NCBI GenBank assembly: GCA_021568835.1 | Contig: JAKGSH010000010.1 | Span: forward strand, 4,154,001-4,218,000 | Source of the DNA: Streptomyces sp. Tue 6430 | Lineage (GTDB): Bacteria > Actinomycetota > Actinomycetes > Streptomycetales > Streptomycetaceae | Length of the DNA stretch: 64,000 bases | Direction of reading: 5' to 3' | Translations under genes and position numbers: made by a program | Notes under the pieces: generated by a model | Seen by the model: only the letters and a program-made list of their open reading frames with translations | Databases searched by the model: none | Told to the model about the DNA's origin: nothing | In this document: piece after piece, positions 8,988 to 17,990 of the stretch | Layout of the letters: every line of letters begins with the position of its first letter | Numbering within the stretch: the stretch's first letter is position 1

Positions 8988-9010
8988 AACAGGAACCGGC
9001 CCTTCCTGTT
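8988..9010 (-). terminator. Stem-loop after the Uma2 gene
   Basis: AACAGGAA / TTCCTGTT, 8-bp stem with a 7-base loop, 29 bases past the Uma2 stop. It separates that gene from the TelA operon promoter. Confidence 0.45.
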
Positions 9011-9038
9011 ATGGGCCTGCGGCCGTCGGGAGGACGAC

Positions 9039-9629
9039 TCAGTCCACGCTGTCACCGGCCCTGCCGTAGCGGCGGAAGTCGGCGGTCTCGACCGTCCAGG
9101 GACCGAAGGGGACCTTGTCGCCGTAGATGTAGGGGTCCTTGCGCGTGTACCGGCCCCGGCAGGGCTCCGAGTGCACCTCGACGGTGCCGGTGCGCGGGTC
9201 GACGATCAGGTAGTGGGGGATGCCCATGGCGGGGTAGTCGGCGAGCTTCTCGATGTAGTCGTTGTTCGGGTTGGACGGCGAGATGATCTCGACGACCGCG
9301 AGCACCTGCACGGCGTCGACGGCGAGGCCCTCTTCGTCAAGAGCCTCCTCGGGGATGACTGCGGCGTCGGGGAGACGCATGCGGCCGATACCGGGGTGCT
9401 CGATCTCGGGACCGTTCGCACAGATGTACCCCGGGTGAGTGCTGAGAAGTTGCGCGTCCAGTTGCTTGCAGATGCGGCGGATCGTGCCCTCGTGGCGCTT
9501 CGACGGGCACATCATGGCCAGTATCGGGCCGGACGGGCCGATCTCGACGCTCCAGGCCCCTTCGAGGCGCTCGGCGTAGGCCCCGAGTTCCTCGGCGATC
9601 GCGCGCATCTTCGCGTACTCCATGCCCAT
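9039..9629 (-). CDS. Uma2 family endonuclease-like protein
   Basis: 196 residues from ATG 9629 (GAGGG six bases upstream); a longer frame to 9683 is possible. It has the Uma2/DUF820 restriction-fold core: MRLPDAAVIPEE, then VLAVVEIISPSNPNNDYIEKL and YPAMGIPHYLIVDPRTG, i.e. the D...ExI..K set of PD-(D/E)XK nucleases. Uma2 proteins are abundant in Streptomyces and cyanobacteria; their biological role is unclear. Monocistronic. Confidence 0.85.
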   Translation of the reverse strand: MGMEYAKMRAIAEELGAYAERLEGAWSVEIGPSGPILAMMCPSKRHEGTIRRICKQLDAQLLSTHPGYICANGPEIEHPGIGRMRLPDAAVIPEEALDEEGLAVDAVQVLAVVEIISPSNPNNDYIEKLADYPAMGIPHYLIVDPRTGTVEVHSEPCRGRYTRKDPYIYGDKVPFGPWTVETADFRRYGRAGDSVD

Positions 9630-9717
9630 GCCCTCAGAGTACTGAGACTGTGGCGCCCGGTCCGCGCGTCGCTGCGGGTGCACGCGGACCGGGGCCGTTC
9701 GGGGACCCCGGTGGGGG

Positions 9718-10131
9718 TCAGGCGGTGGCGGTCAGGGCGTCGGCCGCCAGGGCCGCGGTGTGGGCGTCCATGCGTTCCGCCGCCAGGATCGCCACAGCGG
9801 TGTCGGCGCGGGACGCGGCGACGACCAGGGCGCGTCCGGCGAGGGTGTGGGCCCGGCGGTGCAGGGCCGCGGACCGGGTGGTGCCGGGGGTCGTGGCGCG
9901 GACCGGCGGCCTGCCTCCCCGCAGCCGGGCGACCTGCTGCGCGAGCCGTTCGGCCGCGGTGTCCAGGTCGGGGGACGGGGTCCGGGCGCGCAGTTCGTCG
10001 GTGACGGCGAGCAGCGCCGCGAGATGGCCCGCGAGCTGGATGTCCAGCTCCTCCTCGCGCGTCCGGTGGGGGAAGTCGGAGGTGCCGGCCATCGTGCTGT
10101 GCACCGACTTGGTGCGGATCGGTTCGTACAT
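9718..10131 (-). CDS. Conserved small helical protein of unknown function
   Basis: 137 residues. The start is ATG 10131 (MYEPIRTKSVHSTMAG), with GGGAGG about nine bases upstream. The rest is Ala/Arg-rich and almost wholly helical, with no membrane segment or catalytic motif I recognise. It sits between alaA and the Uma2 gene on the same strand but is separated from alaA by a terminator. A TAGGAT-like -10 lies at 10163-10168 (minus). Confidence 0.65.
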   Translation of the reverse strand: MYEPIRTKSVHSTMAGTSDFPHRTREEELDIQLAGHLAALLAVTDELRARTPSPDLDTAAERLAQQVARLRGGRPPVRATTPGTTRSAALHRRAHTLAGRALVVAASRADTAVAILAAERMDAHTAALAADALTATA

Positions 10132-10217
10132 GAGATGGCCTCCCGTGTGCTGACAGGAAACCATCCTAGCTTGGAATTCGTCTAAAGTTGAGTTGATCTT
10201 GAAATCTGCCCCGGCCC

Positions 10218-10250
10218 CCCTGAGGGCGTCGGCGGACCCGGCCCTCAGGG
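10218..10250 (-). terminator. Terminator overlapping the alaA stop codon
   Basis: CCCTGAGGG / CCCTCAGGG, 9-bp stem, 15-base loop. The alaA stop (10245-10247) lies in the right arm. Confidence 0.5.
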
Positions 10251-11456
10251 CTGGCCGTAACCGTCCAGGAAGCGCCCGATCCGTCCGACCGCGTCCCGCA
10301 GGTCCGTCACCGTGGGCAGCGTGACGACCCGGAAGTGGTCGGGTTCCGGCCAGTTGAAGCCGGTGCCCTGGACCACCATGATCTTCTCCTGGCGCAGCAG
10401 GTCGAGGACCATCCGCCGGTCGTCCTTGATCTTGAAGACCGACGGGTCCAGGCGCGGGAAGAGGTACAGCGCCCCCTTCGGCCGCACGCACGTCACCCCC
10501 GGGATCTGCGTCAGCAGCTCGTACGCCGTGTCCATCTGCTCCTTGAGCCGTCCGCCCGGCAGCACCAGCTCGTCGATCGTCTGCCGCCCGCTGAGCGCGG
10601 CCACCACCCCGTGCTGGCCCGGCATGTTCGCGCACAGGCGCATGTTCGCCAGGATCGTCAGGCCCTCGATGTAGGAGTCGGCGTGGGCGCGCGGCCCCGA
10701 GATCGACATCCAGCCCACCCGGTACCCGGCCACCCGGTACGCCTTCGACATGCCGTTGAAGGTGAGGGTGAGCAGGTCCGGCGCGACCTTGGCGGTCGGG
10801 GTGTGCGTGGCGCCGTCGTAGAGGATCTTGTCGTAGATCTCGTCCGAGCAGACCAGGAGGTTGTGCCGGCGGGCGATGTCGGTCAGGCCCCGGATCATCG
10901 CCTCGTCGTACACCGCGCCCGTCGGGTTGTTCGGGTTGATGATGACGATCGCCTTGGTGCGGTCGGTGACCTTGCGCTCGATGTCCGCGAGGTCCGGCAT
11001 CCAGTCGGCCTGCTCGTCGCAGCGGTAGTGCACGGCGGTGCCGCCGGAGAGCGCCACGGCGGCGGTCCACAGGGGGTAGTCGGGCGCCGGGACGAGGACC
11101 TCGTCGCCGTCGTCCAGCAGGCCCTGCATCGCCATCACGATCAGCTCGGAGACGCCGTTGCCGATGAAGACGTGCTCGACGTCCGTCTCGATGCCCAGCG
11201 TCTGGTTGTGCATGACCACCGCGCGGCGCGCGGCCAGCAGGCCCTTGGCGTCGCCGTAGCCGTGCGCCGAGGAGACGTTGCGGAGGATGTCCTCCAGGAT
11301 CTCCGGCGGGCAGTCGAACCCGAACGCGGCCGGATTGCCCGTGTTCAGCTTGAGGATGCGGTGCCCCGCCGCTTCCAGGCGCATCGCCTCCTCGAGAACC
11401 GGGCCCCGGATCTCGTAACAGACATTGCTGAGCTTGGTCGACTGGATCACCTGCAT
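10245..11456 (-). CDS. alaA: Alanine aminotransferase (AlaA-like)
   Basis: 403 residues, fold-type I PLP aminotransferase. It is very close along its length to what I recall of E. coli AlaA: KLSNVCYEIRGPVLEEAMRL at the start, NTGNPAAFGFD, IGNGVSELIVMAMQ, INPNNPTGAVY, the PLP lysine in NGMSKAYRVAGYR, and TGFNWPEPDHFRVV. Expected reaction: glutamate plus pyruvate to alanine plus 2-oxoglutarate. ATG 11456 matches the family N-terminus. GTG 11507 would add 17 residues; no good ribosome site precedes either. Confidence 0.9.
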   Translation of the reverse strand: MQVIQSTKLSNVCYEIRGPVLEEAMRLEAAGHRILKLNTGNPAAFGFDCPPEILEDILRNVSSAHGYGDAKGLLAARRAVVMHNQTLGIETDVEHVFIGNGVSELIVMAMQGLLDDGDEVLVPAPDYPLWTAAVALSGGTAVHYRCDEQADWMPDLADIERKVTDRTKAIVIINPNNPTGAVYDEAMIRGLTDIARRHNLLVCSDEIYDKILYDGATHTPTAKVAPDLLTLTFNGMSKAYRVAGYRVGWMSISGPRAHADSYIEGLTILANMRLCANMPGQHGVVAALSGRQTIDELVLPGGRLKEQMDTAYELLTQIPGVTCVRPKGALYLFPRLDPSVFKIKDDRRMVLDLLRQEKIMVVQGTGFNWPEPDHFRVVTLPTVTDLRDAVGRIGRFLDGYGQP

Positions 11457-11581
11457 GTCTGGGAGCTTACGGCTCGGTAACGCTCCTCGGGGCGTGTTTT
11501 CCGCCACGTGGGACGCCGGGTTTGCGGTGATATCGCCGCTCGCTGTCCCGGAGGCCCCCCGGCTCTCTACAATCCCCGGCC

Positions 11582-12250
11582 ATGTCCAGGCCAGGTGAGA
11601 GCGCGAACCCCCCGGTTCAGCCGAACGTGTACCTCCCGTACGCCGAGACCGACCCGCCGCCCTACGAGGCGTACCGGGATCCGGCCGCGGCGCACGGGTG
11701 GGAGAACGCCTACGACGAGACGAGCGAGCTGCCTCGCGTCGCGGAGGTGCCGGGCCCGCGGGGGTACGACCCGCAGGAGCGCGACCCGCAGGCGTCCGAT
11801 CCGCAGGCGACCGACCCGCGGCTGTCCGGCGGCCGCGCGGACCGTCGGCGGGCCGCCCGGCGGCCCCGGCGCGCGCTCGCCGCCGTCGGCGCGGTCGGTG
11901 CCGTCTCCGTGGCCGCGCTGGTCGCGGGCTTCGCGTTCTCCGGATCGCCGGACGACGCGGAGAAGGGGCGGCAGGCGGACACCCGCTCGGTTCCGGCGGA
12001 GACGGCCGGAGCCGAGGACGAGGAGTCCCCGTCCCTCACCCGGCAGACGGGCACCGGACCGACGGCCGGGGCGTCGCCCACCGCGGCCCGGCCCACTTCC
12101 TCGTCGGGCGCCAAGGCATCCGAGCCGCCGCCGACGGCGTCCCCCTCGGCGGGCTCCGCCACGAGCGCCGCACCCGCCGAGCCCGAGCCCGCCCCGACGG
12201 CCGACTACGGCAGGGGCAACGCCAAAGGGCGGGGCAAAGGGCCGAGGTAG
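11582..12250 (+). CDS. Single-pass membrane protein with disordered extracellular tail
   Basis: 222 residues. The cytoplasmic N-terminal 95 residues contain NVYLPYAETDPPPYEAYRD and a short DPQ repeat (DPQERDPQASDPQATDP). One membrane helix follows (ALAAVGAVGAVSVAALVAGF, about residues 97-117), then a Ser/Pro/Ala-rich outer region ending in a basic GRGNAKGRGKGPR. No enzymatic domain. Starts just after the alaA promoter, diverging from it. Function unknown. Confidence 0.7.
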   Translation: MSRPGESANPPVQPNVYLPYAETDPPPYEAYRDPAAAHGWENAYDETSELPRVAEVPGPRGYDPQERDPQASDPQATDPRLSGGRADRRRAARRPRRALAAVGAVGAVSVAALVAGFAFSGSPDDAEKGRQADTRSVPAETAGAEDEESPSLTRQTGTGPTAGASPTAARPTSSSGAKASEPPPTASPSAGSATSAAPAEPEPAPTADYGRGNAKGRGKGPR

Positions 12251-12253
12251 AGG

Positions 12254-12274
12254 GGGCCGGGAGAGCACCGGCCC
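12254..12274 (+). terminator. Stem-loop after the single-pass membrane gene
   Basis: GGGCCGG / CCGGCCC, 7-bp stem, 7-base loop, four bases past the stop at 12250. Confidence 0.4.
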
Positions 12275-13023
12275 GCACTGAGGCGACTGCGGCCCCGGCC
12301 GCATCCGGCGACCCCGCCCGCCGGCCCGCACCGCGCCCCTCGCCGGTTCGCGCGGGCTTTCCCACCCGCCGGTTCCCCGGTTCCCGCGGGCCGCTGGCTG
12401 CCGTCCGCTGTCAGTGGGCCGCAGGCCATTGCCTGCTGACTGCCGTCCCGTAGGCCGCCGTCTGCTGCCCGCCGCCCGCCCCCACAGGCCGCCGTCTGCT
12501 GCCCGCCCCGCCCGCAGGACGCTGCCCGCCGCCCGTAGGCCGCTGCCGTGGCTGCCCGCCGAGCCGTCGGTCGCCTCTCCCGTCGCCCCCCAGCCGGCTC
12601 CCCGGTCGCTCGCGGCGGTTCCCGGCGGTTCCGTGGAGCGGTGCCCGGGTGGCTCCGGTGGGCTTCCCGGCGGCCTCGCCGATGCGCGCCGCCGACGGAC
12701 GCTCCCGCCGGTTCCTGGGCGTGCCGGAACTCCCCGCCGCCCCCGGCGGTGTCAGGCCCCCGCCTCCCCACCGCTTCCGGCCTCCCCGTCGCTCCCCGGG
12801 CCCGCCCCGTCCCGCCGCAGCCTTCCGCAGCCCTCCGCGGCACCCCACGGCCTCCCGCGGCACCCCCACAGCCTCCCGCGGCTGAAAAGTGATCCTTGTT
12901 CTCCTCCCCTCCCGCGTTGAAAATGCGCATGACAAAAAACGCGCTCGATCCGTCGCGCGTGGCACAGCACCGGCGGCCGGAAGATCTCCGGCCGTCCTGT
13001 CGTCATCAGAGGGGACCCCCCAC
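12275..13023. other. Gene-free, cytosine-rich low-complexity stretch
   Basis: All frames stay open because of extreme composition, but none shows a ribosome site, domain or normal codon bias. It contains imperfect repeats of GGCCGCCGTCTGCTGCCCGCC (12452-12473 and 12486-12507) and CTCCCGCGGCACCCC-like units near 12833-12880. The last 120 bases are less biased and should hold the protease promoter (TTGAAA near 12916). Confidence 0.5.
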
Positions 13024-13935
13024 ATGAGAAAGCCTCTCGTCGCCGCGTTCATCGCCCTGGCCATCGCCGGGGCCGGCGCGGCGCCCGCGGTCGCGGCGCC
13101 CGTGAGCGGGGCGCCCGCCGGCGAGGCGTCGGCGGCCGTGAGCACGGCGTCGGCCGTCGCGGACGCGGCGGACACGAAGGCGGCCGCGTCGCCGACCCTG
13201 CAGGCCGTCACCCTGGCCGGGACCGTGGCGCTGAGCAACTGTTCCGGCTCCCTGATCCGCTTCCCGAACTCCCTGGACACCGCCCCGGCACTGGTCCTCA
13301 CCAACGGCCACTGCCTGGAGACCGGATTCCCGACGCCGGGCCAGGTCCTCGTCAACCGGACCTCCAGCCGCACCTTCGGGCTGCTCAACTCCGCCGGCAC
13401 CAAGGTCGCGACCCTGCGCGCCAGCAAGATCGCCTACGGCACGATGACCGACACGGACGCGGCGGTCTACCAGCTCACCAGCACGTACGGGGCGATCCGC
13501 AGCTCCTACGGCATCAGCGCGCTCACCGTGCAGGACACGCACCCGACCGCCGGCACCGCGATCACCGTCGCCTCCGGCTACTGGAAGCGGCTCTACAGCT
13601 GCAACATCGACGGGTTCGTCTACCGCGTCAAGGAGGGCGACTGGACCTGGAAGGACTCGGTCCGCTACACCTCCGCCTGCCAGACCATCGGCGGCACCTC
13701 CGGCTCGCCGGTGGTCGACCAGGCCACCGGCAAGGTCGTCGCCGTCAACAACACCGGCAACGAGGACGGCGAGTCCTGCACGGTGAACAACCCCTGCGAG
13801 GTCGACGCGAGCGGCAACGTCACCGTCCGCCAGGGCATCAACTACGCCCAGGAGACGTACCAGTTCCCCGCCTGCTTCACGACCGGCAACCAGCTGAACC
13901 TGAGCGCCGCCGGATGCGCCCTGCCCAAGCCGTAG
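13024..13935 (+). CDS. Secreted trypsin-like serine protease
   Basis: 303 residues. Signal peptide MRKPLVAAFIALAIAGAGA followed by an Ala-rich cleavage region, so exported. The chymotrypsin-fold triad is visible: LTNGHC (His, about residue 97), MTDTDAAVYQL (Asp) and IGGTSGSPVV (Ser). Several cysteines may form disulfides. ATG 13024 follows GAGGGGA; an upstream frame to 12889 would bury the signal peptide and is rejected. Streptomyces secretes many such proteases; the substrate is unknown. Confidence 0.9.
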   Translation: MRKPLVAAFIALAIAGAGAAPAVAAPVSGAPAGEASAAVSTASAVADAADTKAAASPTLQAVTLAGTVALSNCSGSLIRFPNSLDTAPALVLTNGHCLETGFPTPGQVLVNRTSSRTFGLLNSAGTKVATLRASKIAYGTMTDTDAAVYQLTSTYGAIRSSYGISALTVQDTHPTAGTAITVASGYWKRLYSCNIDGFVYRVKEGDWTWKDSVRYTSACQTIGGTSGSPVVDQATGKVVAVNNTGNEDGESCTVNNPCEVDASGNVTVRQGINYAQETYQFPACFTTGNQLNLSAAGCALPKP

Positions 13936-13947
13936 GGCGACGCGCGG

Positions 13948-13989
13948 GGGCGGTCCGTCACCCGGACACCGGGGTGCGACGGACCGCCC
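13948..13989. terminator. Bidirectional terminator, protease / D-aminoacylase
   Basis: GGGCGGTCCGTC / GACGGACCGCCC, perfect 12-bp stem between two convergent genes. The D-aminoacylase stop at 13958 lies inside it. Confidence 0.65.
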
Positions 13990-15573
13990 GTCCCGCCAGT
14001 ACGTCCGTGCGCCGGCCGTCCTCGAGGACGAACCGGCCGTCGACCAGCACGTACGGGATGCCGGTGGGCGGCGTGCGCGGCGCGTCGTAGGTCGAGCCCG
14101 CCGCCACCGTCCGCGGGTCGAACAGGACCAGGTCCGCCCGGTACCCCTCGCGGACCAGGCCCCGGTCCGGCAGCCGCAGGCGGGCCGCCGGGCGGCCGGT
14201 GAGGTGGGCGACGCAACTCTCCAGCGACAGCACCCCCGACTCCCGCACGTACCGCCCGAGGTACTGCGGGAAGGTGCCGTACGCCCGCGGGTGGGGCTTG
14301 GCGCCCCGGAGGATGCCGTCCGAACCGCCGGTGTGCACGCGGTGGCGCATGATCGCGCGGACGTTCTCCTCGTGGCCGACGTGCTGGAGGACCGTCGTGG
14401 CGAGCCGGTCCTCGACCAGCAGCCGGCGGGCGGTCGTCCAGGGCGTCTCGCCGCGCAGCGCCGCCGACTCCCGGACCGTGCGGCCGACGTACACGTCGAG
14501 GGCGGCGCTGCCGACCCCCGAGACCTCGACGGTGTCCCAGTCGACCGGCACGCCGTGGCAGCCGTCCGAACCCCCCTCCTCCAGGTCGTGCCGGATCCGC
14601 TCGGCGGTCCCCTCGTCCGTCAGCCGGCGCAGGATCTCCTCGGGGCCGCCCTCGCCCGCCCAGCCCGGCAGCAGCGCCACCAGGGTGGTGCAGCCGGCGG
14701 TGTAGGGATACGTGTCGAGGGTGACGTCGGCCCCGGCGGCCAGCGCCTCGTCCAGCAGGGCCAGCAGCTCGGGCGCCCGGCCCTCGTTCACCCCGAAGTT
14801 CATGGTGGCGTGGGCGAGGTGGAGCGCGCAGCCCGCCCGCCGGGCCAGCTCGACCGTCTCCGCGTACGCCTCCAGGGCCCCGGCGCCGTAGGAGCGGTGG
14901 TGCGGGCAGTAGTAGCCGCCGTAGGAGGCCACCACCCGGCACAGCTCGGTCAGTTCGGCGTTCCCGGCGTACCTGCCGGGCGTGTAGGTCAGACCGGAGG
15001 ACAGGCCGACCGCGCCCTGCTCCAGGCCCTCGGCGACCAGTCGCCGCATCCGGTCCAGTTCGCGGGGGTCGCCTCGCGGTCGTCCCAGCCGACGACGAGC
15101 GCGCGGACCGTGCCGTGGGGGATCAGGTAGGCGGCGTTGACGGCGATGCCGCGGTCCAGCCGGTCGAGGTACTCGCCCACCGACCGCCAGTCGAAGTCGA
15201 CGTCGTCGCCGGGGCCGTTCCAGCCGGCGACGGACCGGCGCACCCCGTCGAGCGTGCGGTCGTCGACGGGCGCGTACGACAGGCCGTCCTGGCCCAGCAC
15301 CTCCAGGGTGACGCCCTGCGCGGCCTTCGCGCCGTGGTCGGGGTCGCGCAGCAGGGCGAGGTCGCTGTGCGCGTGCATGTCGATGAAGCCGGGGGACAGC
15401 ACCAGCCCCTCGGCGTCCAGCTCGCGCACCGCCTTCGGGCGCTGGCAGCCCGCGGCCGCCGCCTCCTTGACGATCGAGACGATCCGGCCGCCGTCCACCA
15501 CCACGTCGGCGCGGTAGGAGTCCGCGCCCGTGCCGTCGACGACGTCCGCGTCCCGGATGACCAGAGCTTCCAC
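13958..15573 (-). pseudogene. N-acyl-D-amino-acid deacylase (D-aminoacylase), frameshifted
   Basis: An amidohydrolase that hydrolyses N-acyl-D-amino acids. N-terminal part (15573 to about 15065): PGFIDMHAHSDLALLRDP with the HxH metal motif. C-terminal part in another frame: GLSSGLTYTPGRYA, YYCPHHRSYG, HLAHATMNFG, GGSDGILRGAKPHPRAYG. The two join if the G run at 15064-15068 (C run on the coding strand) gains one base, restoring about 538 residues (EATPRELDRMRRLV). It is 10 bases downstream of the PLP enzyme gene, forming a D-amino-acid operon. Probably intact in the organism. Confidence 0.88.
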
Positions 15574-15583
15574 GGGCGACCTC

Positions 15584-16860
15584 CTAGAAGAACGTGCGGA
15601 TGTAGTCGACGACCGTGCCGTCCGCCTCGGCCAGCGGGATCAGCTGCCACTTGTCGAAGGACGTGCACGGGTGGGACAGGCCGAGGCCGACCCAGTCGCC
15701 CACCTCCAGGTCGGCGTCCGGCGTCGTCCGCAGCCAGGCGTGCTGGTCGGACAGGGCGGTGACGGTGATGCCCGTCGCCGGGCGTTCGGCGCCGTCCCGC
15801 CGCACCGCCCGCGCGACGGGCAGGTCGAGGTCGTGGGCGGCGTCCCGCTTGCCCGCGTTCACGAAGGCCTGCTCGGCGGACGGCCGGGACACCACCTGCG
15901 CCCAGAGGCGGAACGCCGGTTCCAGTGTGCCTTCTTCGGGGACCCGGTTGAAGGGCGTGAGCTCGCGGTAGTGGCCGTCGTCGTGCGAGACGTAGGCACC
16001 GGAGCGCAGCAGCTTCAGCACCGGCAGGGAGAGTTCGGGGACCGTGGCGAAGACGTCCGCGACCGCGTCGAACCAGGCACTGCCGCCCGCGCTGACGACG
16101 ATCTCCTCCGCACCGGCGAACCGTCCCGCCCGGTCGAGGTCCGCGGCCAGCGCCACCAGCCGGCGCAGCCAGGCGCGCACGCGCTCCGGGTCGGCCCGCG
16201 GCACCTCGCCCTCGTAGCCGGCGACGCCCACCAGCCGCAGCGTCGGCGCGGCGGCCACCGCGTCCGCGACCGCCGCGCAGCCGGCCTCCGTGCGGACCCC
16301 CGTGCGGGCGCCCTCGCCCGCGGCCAGTTCCACGACCACGTCCAGCGGCCGGGCCGCCCCGCGCAGCGCCGCGTCCATCAGCTCCACGCCGCGCACGGAG
16401 TCGACGTAGCAGACGAAGGAGTACGCGGGATCGGCGGCGAGGTCCGCCGCGACGGCGCGCAGGGCCGCCGGGTCCACCAGTTCGTTGGCGAGGAAGATCC
16501 GCCGGACGCCGTACGCCCGCGCCACGCGGACCTGGTGGGGGACGGCGAGGGTGATGCCCAGGCGCCGTGCTCGAGCTGCCGCCGGAACAGCCGGGGCGCC
16601 ATGGAGGTCTTGCCGTGCGGGGCGAACGCCAGTCCGTGCCGGGTCGCGTACGTCTCCATGAGCCGCAGGTTGTGCTCCAGGCGCTCGGCCGACAGCGCGA
16701 GGACGGGGGTGGTGAAACCGCCGGTGAAGAGGTTGCGGCGCTGGGCGGCCAGGTCACCGACCGTCAGGCCCTCGGCGTCCGGCGGCAGGCCCTTGAAACG
16801 GTGGTCGACGCGCTCCTGCGCGAGCCGCGCGAGCGCTTCGGTCCCGGGATCGAGGGCCAT
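15584..16860 (-). pseudogene. PLP-dependent amino acid deaminase/aldolase (alanine racemase-like fold), frameshifted
   Basis: Restored length is about 425 residues. N-terminal barrel with the PLP lysine in FAPHGKTSMAP and FTTPVLALSAERLEHNL. C-terminal D-serine-dehydratase-like domain with candidate zinc ligands in SDQHAWLR and SHPCTSFDKW. Such enzymes act on D-serine, D-threonine or related 3-hydroxy amino acids. The frame breaks at the C3 run 16557-16559; one more base restores WGITLAVPHQVRVARAYG. ATG 16860 with GGAGA upstream. The pairing with D-aminoacylase suggests catabolism of D-amino acids freed from N-acylated forms. Confidence 0.85.
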
Positions 16861-16881
16861 GCGAGTCTCCAGACGTGATGT

Positions 16882-16915
16882 GTTGCATGTTGTGCAACGC
16901 TCATTGCGTATGTTG
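16882..16915. promoter_or_regulatory. Candidate IclR/GntR-type operator before the D-amino-acid operon
   Basis: GTTGCA (16882-16887) and TGCAAC (16893-16898) form one inverted repeat, and GCAAC (16894-16898) with GTTGC (16911-16915) a second. They lie 22-55 bases upstream of the ATG at 16860, in unusually AT-rich DNA. A regulator fragment of IclR type lies 150 bases away. Confidence 0.5.
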
Positions 16916-16939
16916 CTTGCTGCTGTCCGACATCTCGTC

Positions 16940-16970
16940 CGGTGCGGGTCGACGGAGCCGACCCGCACCG
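16940..16970. repeat. Strong stem-loop in the divergent region
   Basis: CGGTGCGGGTCG / CGACCCGCACCG, perfect 12-bp stem with a 7-base loop. It lies between the operator and the gene-fragment strip. It may be an old terminator brought close by deletion. Confidence 0.5.
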
Positions 16971-16990
16971 ACCAGGGGTCTACGACGATC

Positions 16991-17215
16991 ATGACCGCCG
17001 ACGGACCCCGCAACGCCCCCGACGTCGTGGACGTCGTCGCGCTCGGCGAGTCCATCTCTGCACGGCCCGTTCCACCCCCGACGCGCCCGCTTTCCTGCGG
17101 GAGCCTGCGAAGGTGCGCGAACAGGGCTGGGCCACCGGCCGCGCGCACGACCGTCTACGTCGGTCTCCCCGCGGGCCTCCTCGTCGAGATCGACGCGCTC
17201 GCCGTCCTGGACTGA
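16991..17215 (+). pseudogene. Chimeric ORF of gene fragments: sugar-kinase head, IclR scrap, RidA tail
   Basis: The ATG at 16991 opens with DVVDVVALGES (ends 17053), the typical start of a 2-keto-3-deoxygluconokinase-type PfkB sugar kinase. It stops resembling one right there. Bases 17062-17142, in another frame, encode TPDAPAFLREPAKVREQGW, like the effector-domain region of IclR regulators. From 17144 to the stop, RTTVYVGLPAGLLVEIDAL matches the RidA C-terminus. The pieces read as ends and middles of three neighbouring genes joined by deletions. Assignments are by eye. Confidence 0.55.
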
Positions 17216-17304
17216 TCCCGAAGACGGTGCTGTCCCTCGTCGGCTTCGCCGTGGCGGCCGTATTGGGCCTGTTCGTCCGGCCGCGGCCGCTTGCTCGCGT
17301 GTAG
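17216..17304 (+). pseudogene. C-terminal fragment of a GntP-like permease
   Basis: In a third frame, KTVLSLVGFAVAAVLGLFV runs to a stop at 17302-17304. It resembles the last transmembrane helix of gluconate/GntP-family symporters. No upstream part of the gene remains. It continues the fragment strip that starts at 16991; a permease tail beside kinase and RidA pieces fits a lost catabolic operon. Confidence 0.4.
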
Positions 17305-17333
17305 GCGTCTCATAACGAAGTCGGGGGCTGGCT

Positions 17334-17981
17334 GTGTCCGGCACAGGATCGTCGACCATACTGCCCGCTGTGGAGCAGCGCATAGGTTCGAGCAGCCAGC
17401 CCCTGGAGGGCGCCGGATTCGATCCGGCATTCATCCCCGGGCTCACGTCGCCCGTGACCGCGGAGCCGAAGGACGCCAGGCCGCAGGACGGTCCGGAGGC
17501 GGACGAGGCGGTCACCGCCCCGGACGCCGCCGAGGGCGCGCCGGCCGAAGTGACCGCGTCGGCCGGGGAGTCGAAGGGGTCGCGGGAGCCGGGGCCCGGG
17601 TCGGAGCCGGAGGACGCGGAGGCGACGCCGGACGGTCCCGTCTTCGAGGCCGCCGACCGCCGGGCGCGCATCGTCGCCGACGCCCGGGGCGTCCGCCTCC
17701 GCCTCGACGAGGAGGAGTGCGAGTTCCGCTGGGAGGAGATCGGCGCGATCGAGACGGAGACCCCGCGGTTCGGGAAGCGGTTCACCGTCACGGTGCACAC
17801 CCCTGACCGCCGCTGGTACCCGATCGAGATCGAGGCGACGGCCAGGGGCCGCTTCAAGGAGTGGGACGAGCAGCTGGACGCGGTCCTGGACGCCTACTTC
17901 GAGGAAGCGGCCGACCGTGAGGACGCCGCGTCCGACGCCGGGTCGGACGCCAAGGCGGACGCCGAGCCCGACGCCGACTAG
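17334..17981 (+). CDS. Conserved acidic protein with C-terminal PH-like region
   Basis: 215 residues from GTG 17334 (GGGGG upstream). Residues 1-105 are disordered and rich in Glu/Ala/Pro. Residues 106-190 look folded: RIVADARGVRLRLDEEE, FRWEEIGAIETETPRFGKRF, TVTVHTPDRRWYPIEIE, a strand-rich pattern like small PH-type domains. An acidic tail (SDAGSDAKADAEPDAD) closes it. No membrane segment. The smaller protein encoded at 26268-26674 shares the layout (WPEIRSVHYKARPDGKALMV), so they may be paralogues. Function unknown. Confidence 0.7.
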   Translation: MSGTGSSTILPAVEQRIGSSSQPLEGAGFDPAFIPGLTSPVTAEPKDARPQDGPEADEAVTAPDAAEGAPAEVTASAGESKGSREPGPGSEPEDAEATPDGPVFEAADRRARIVADARGVRLRLDEEECEFRWEEIGAIETETPRFGKRFTVTVHTPDRRWYPIEIEATARGRFKEWDEQLDAVLDAYFEEAADREDAASDAGSDAKADAEPDAD

Positions 17982-17990
17982 CGGGCGCCG

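Noticed and set aside
12205..13427. Several long frames on both strands before the serine protease
   Set aside because: Translations of cytosine-rich repeats; no conserved pattern or start signal.
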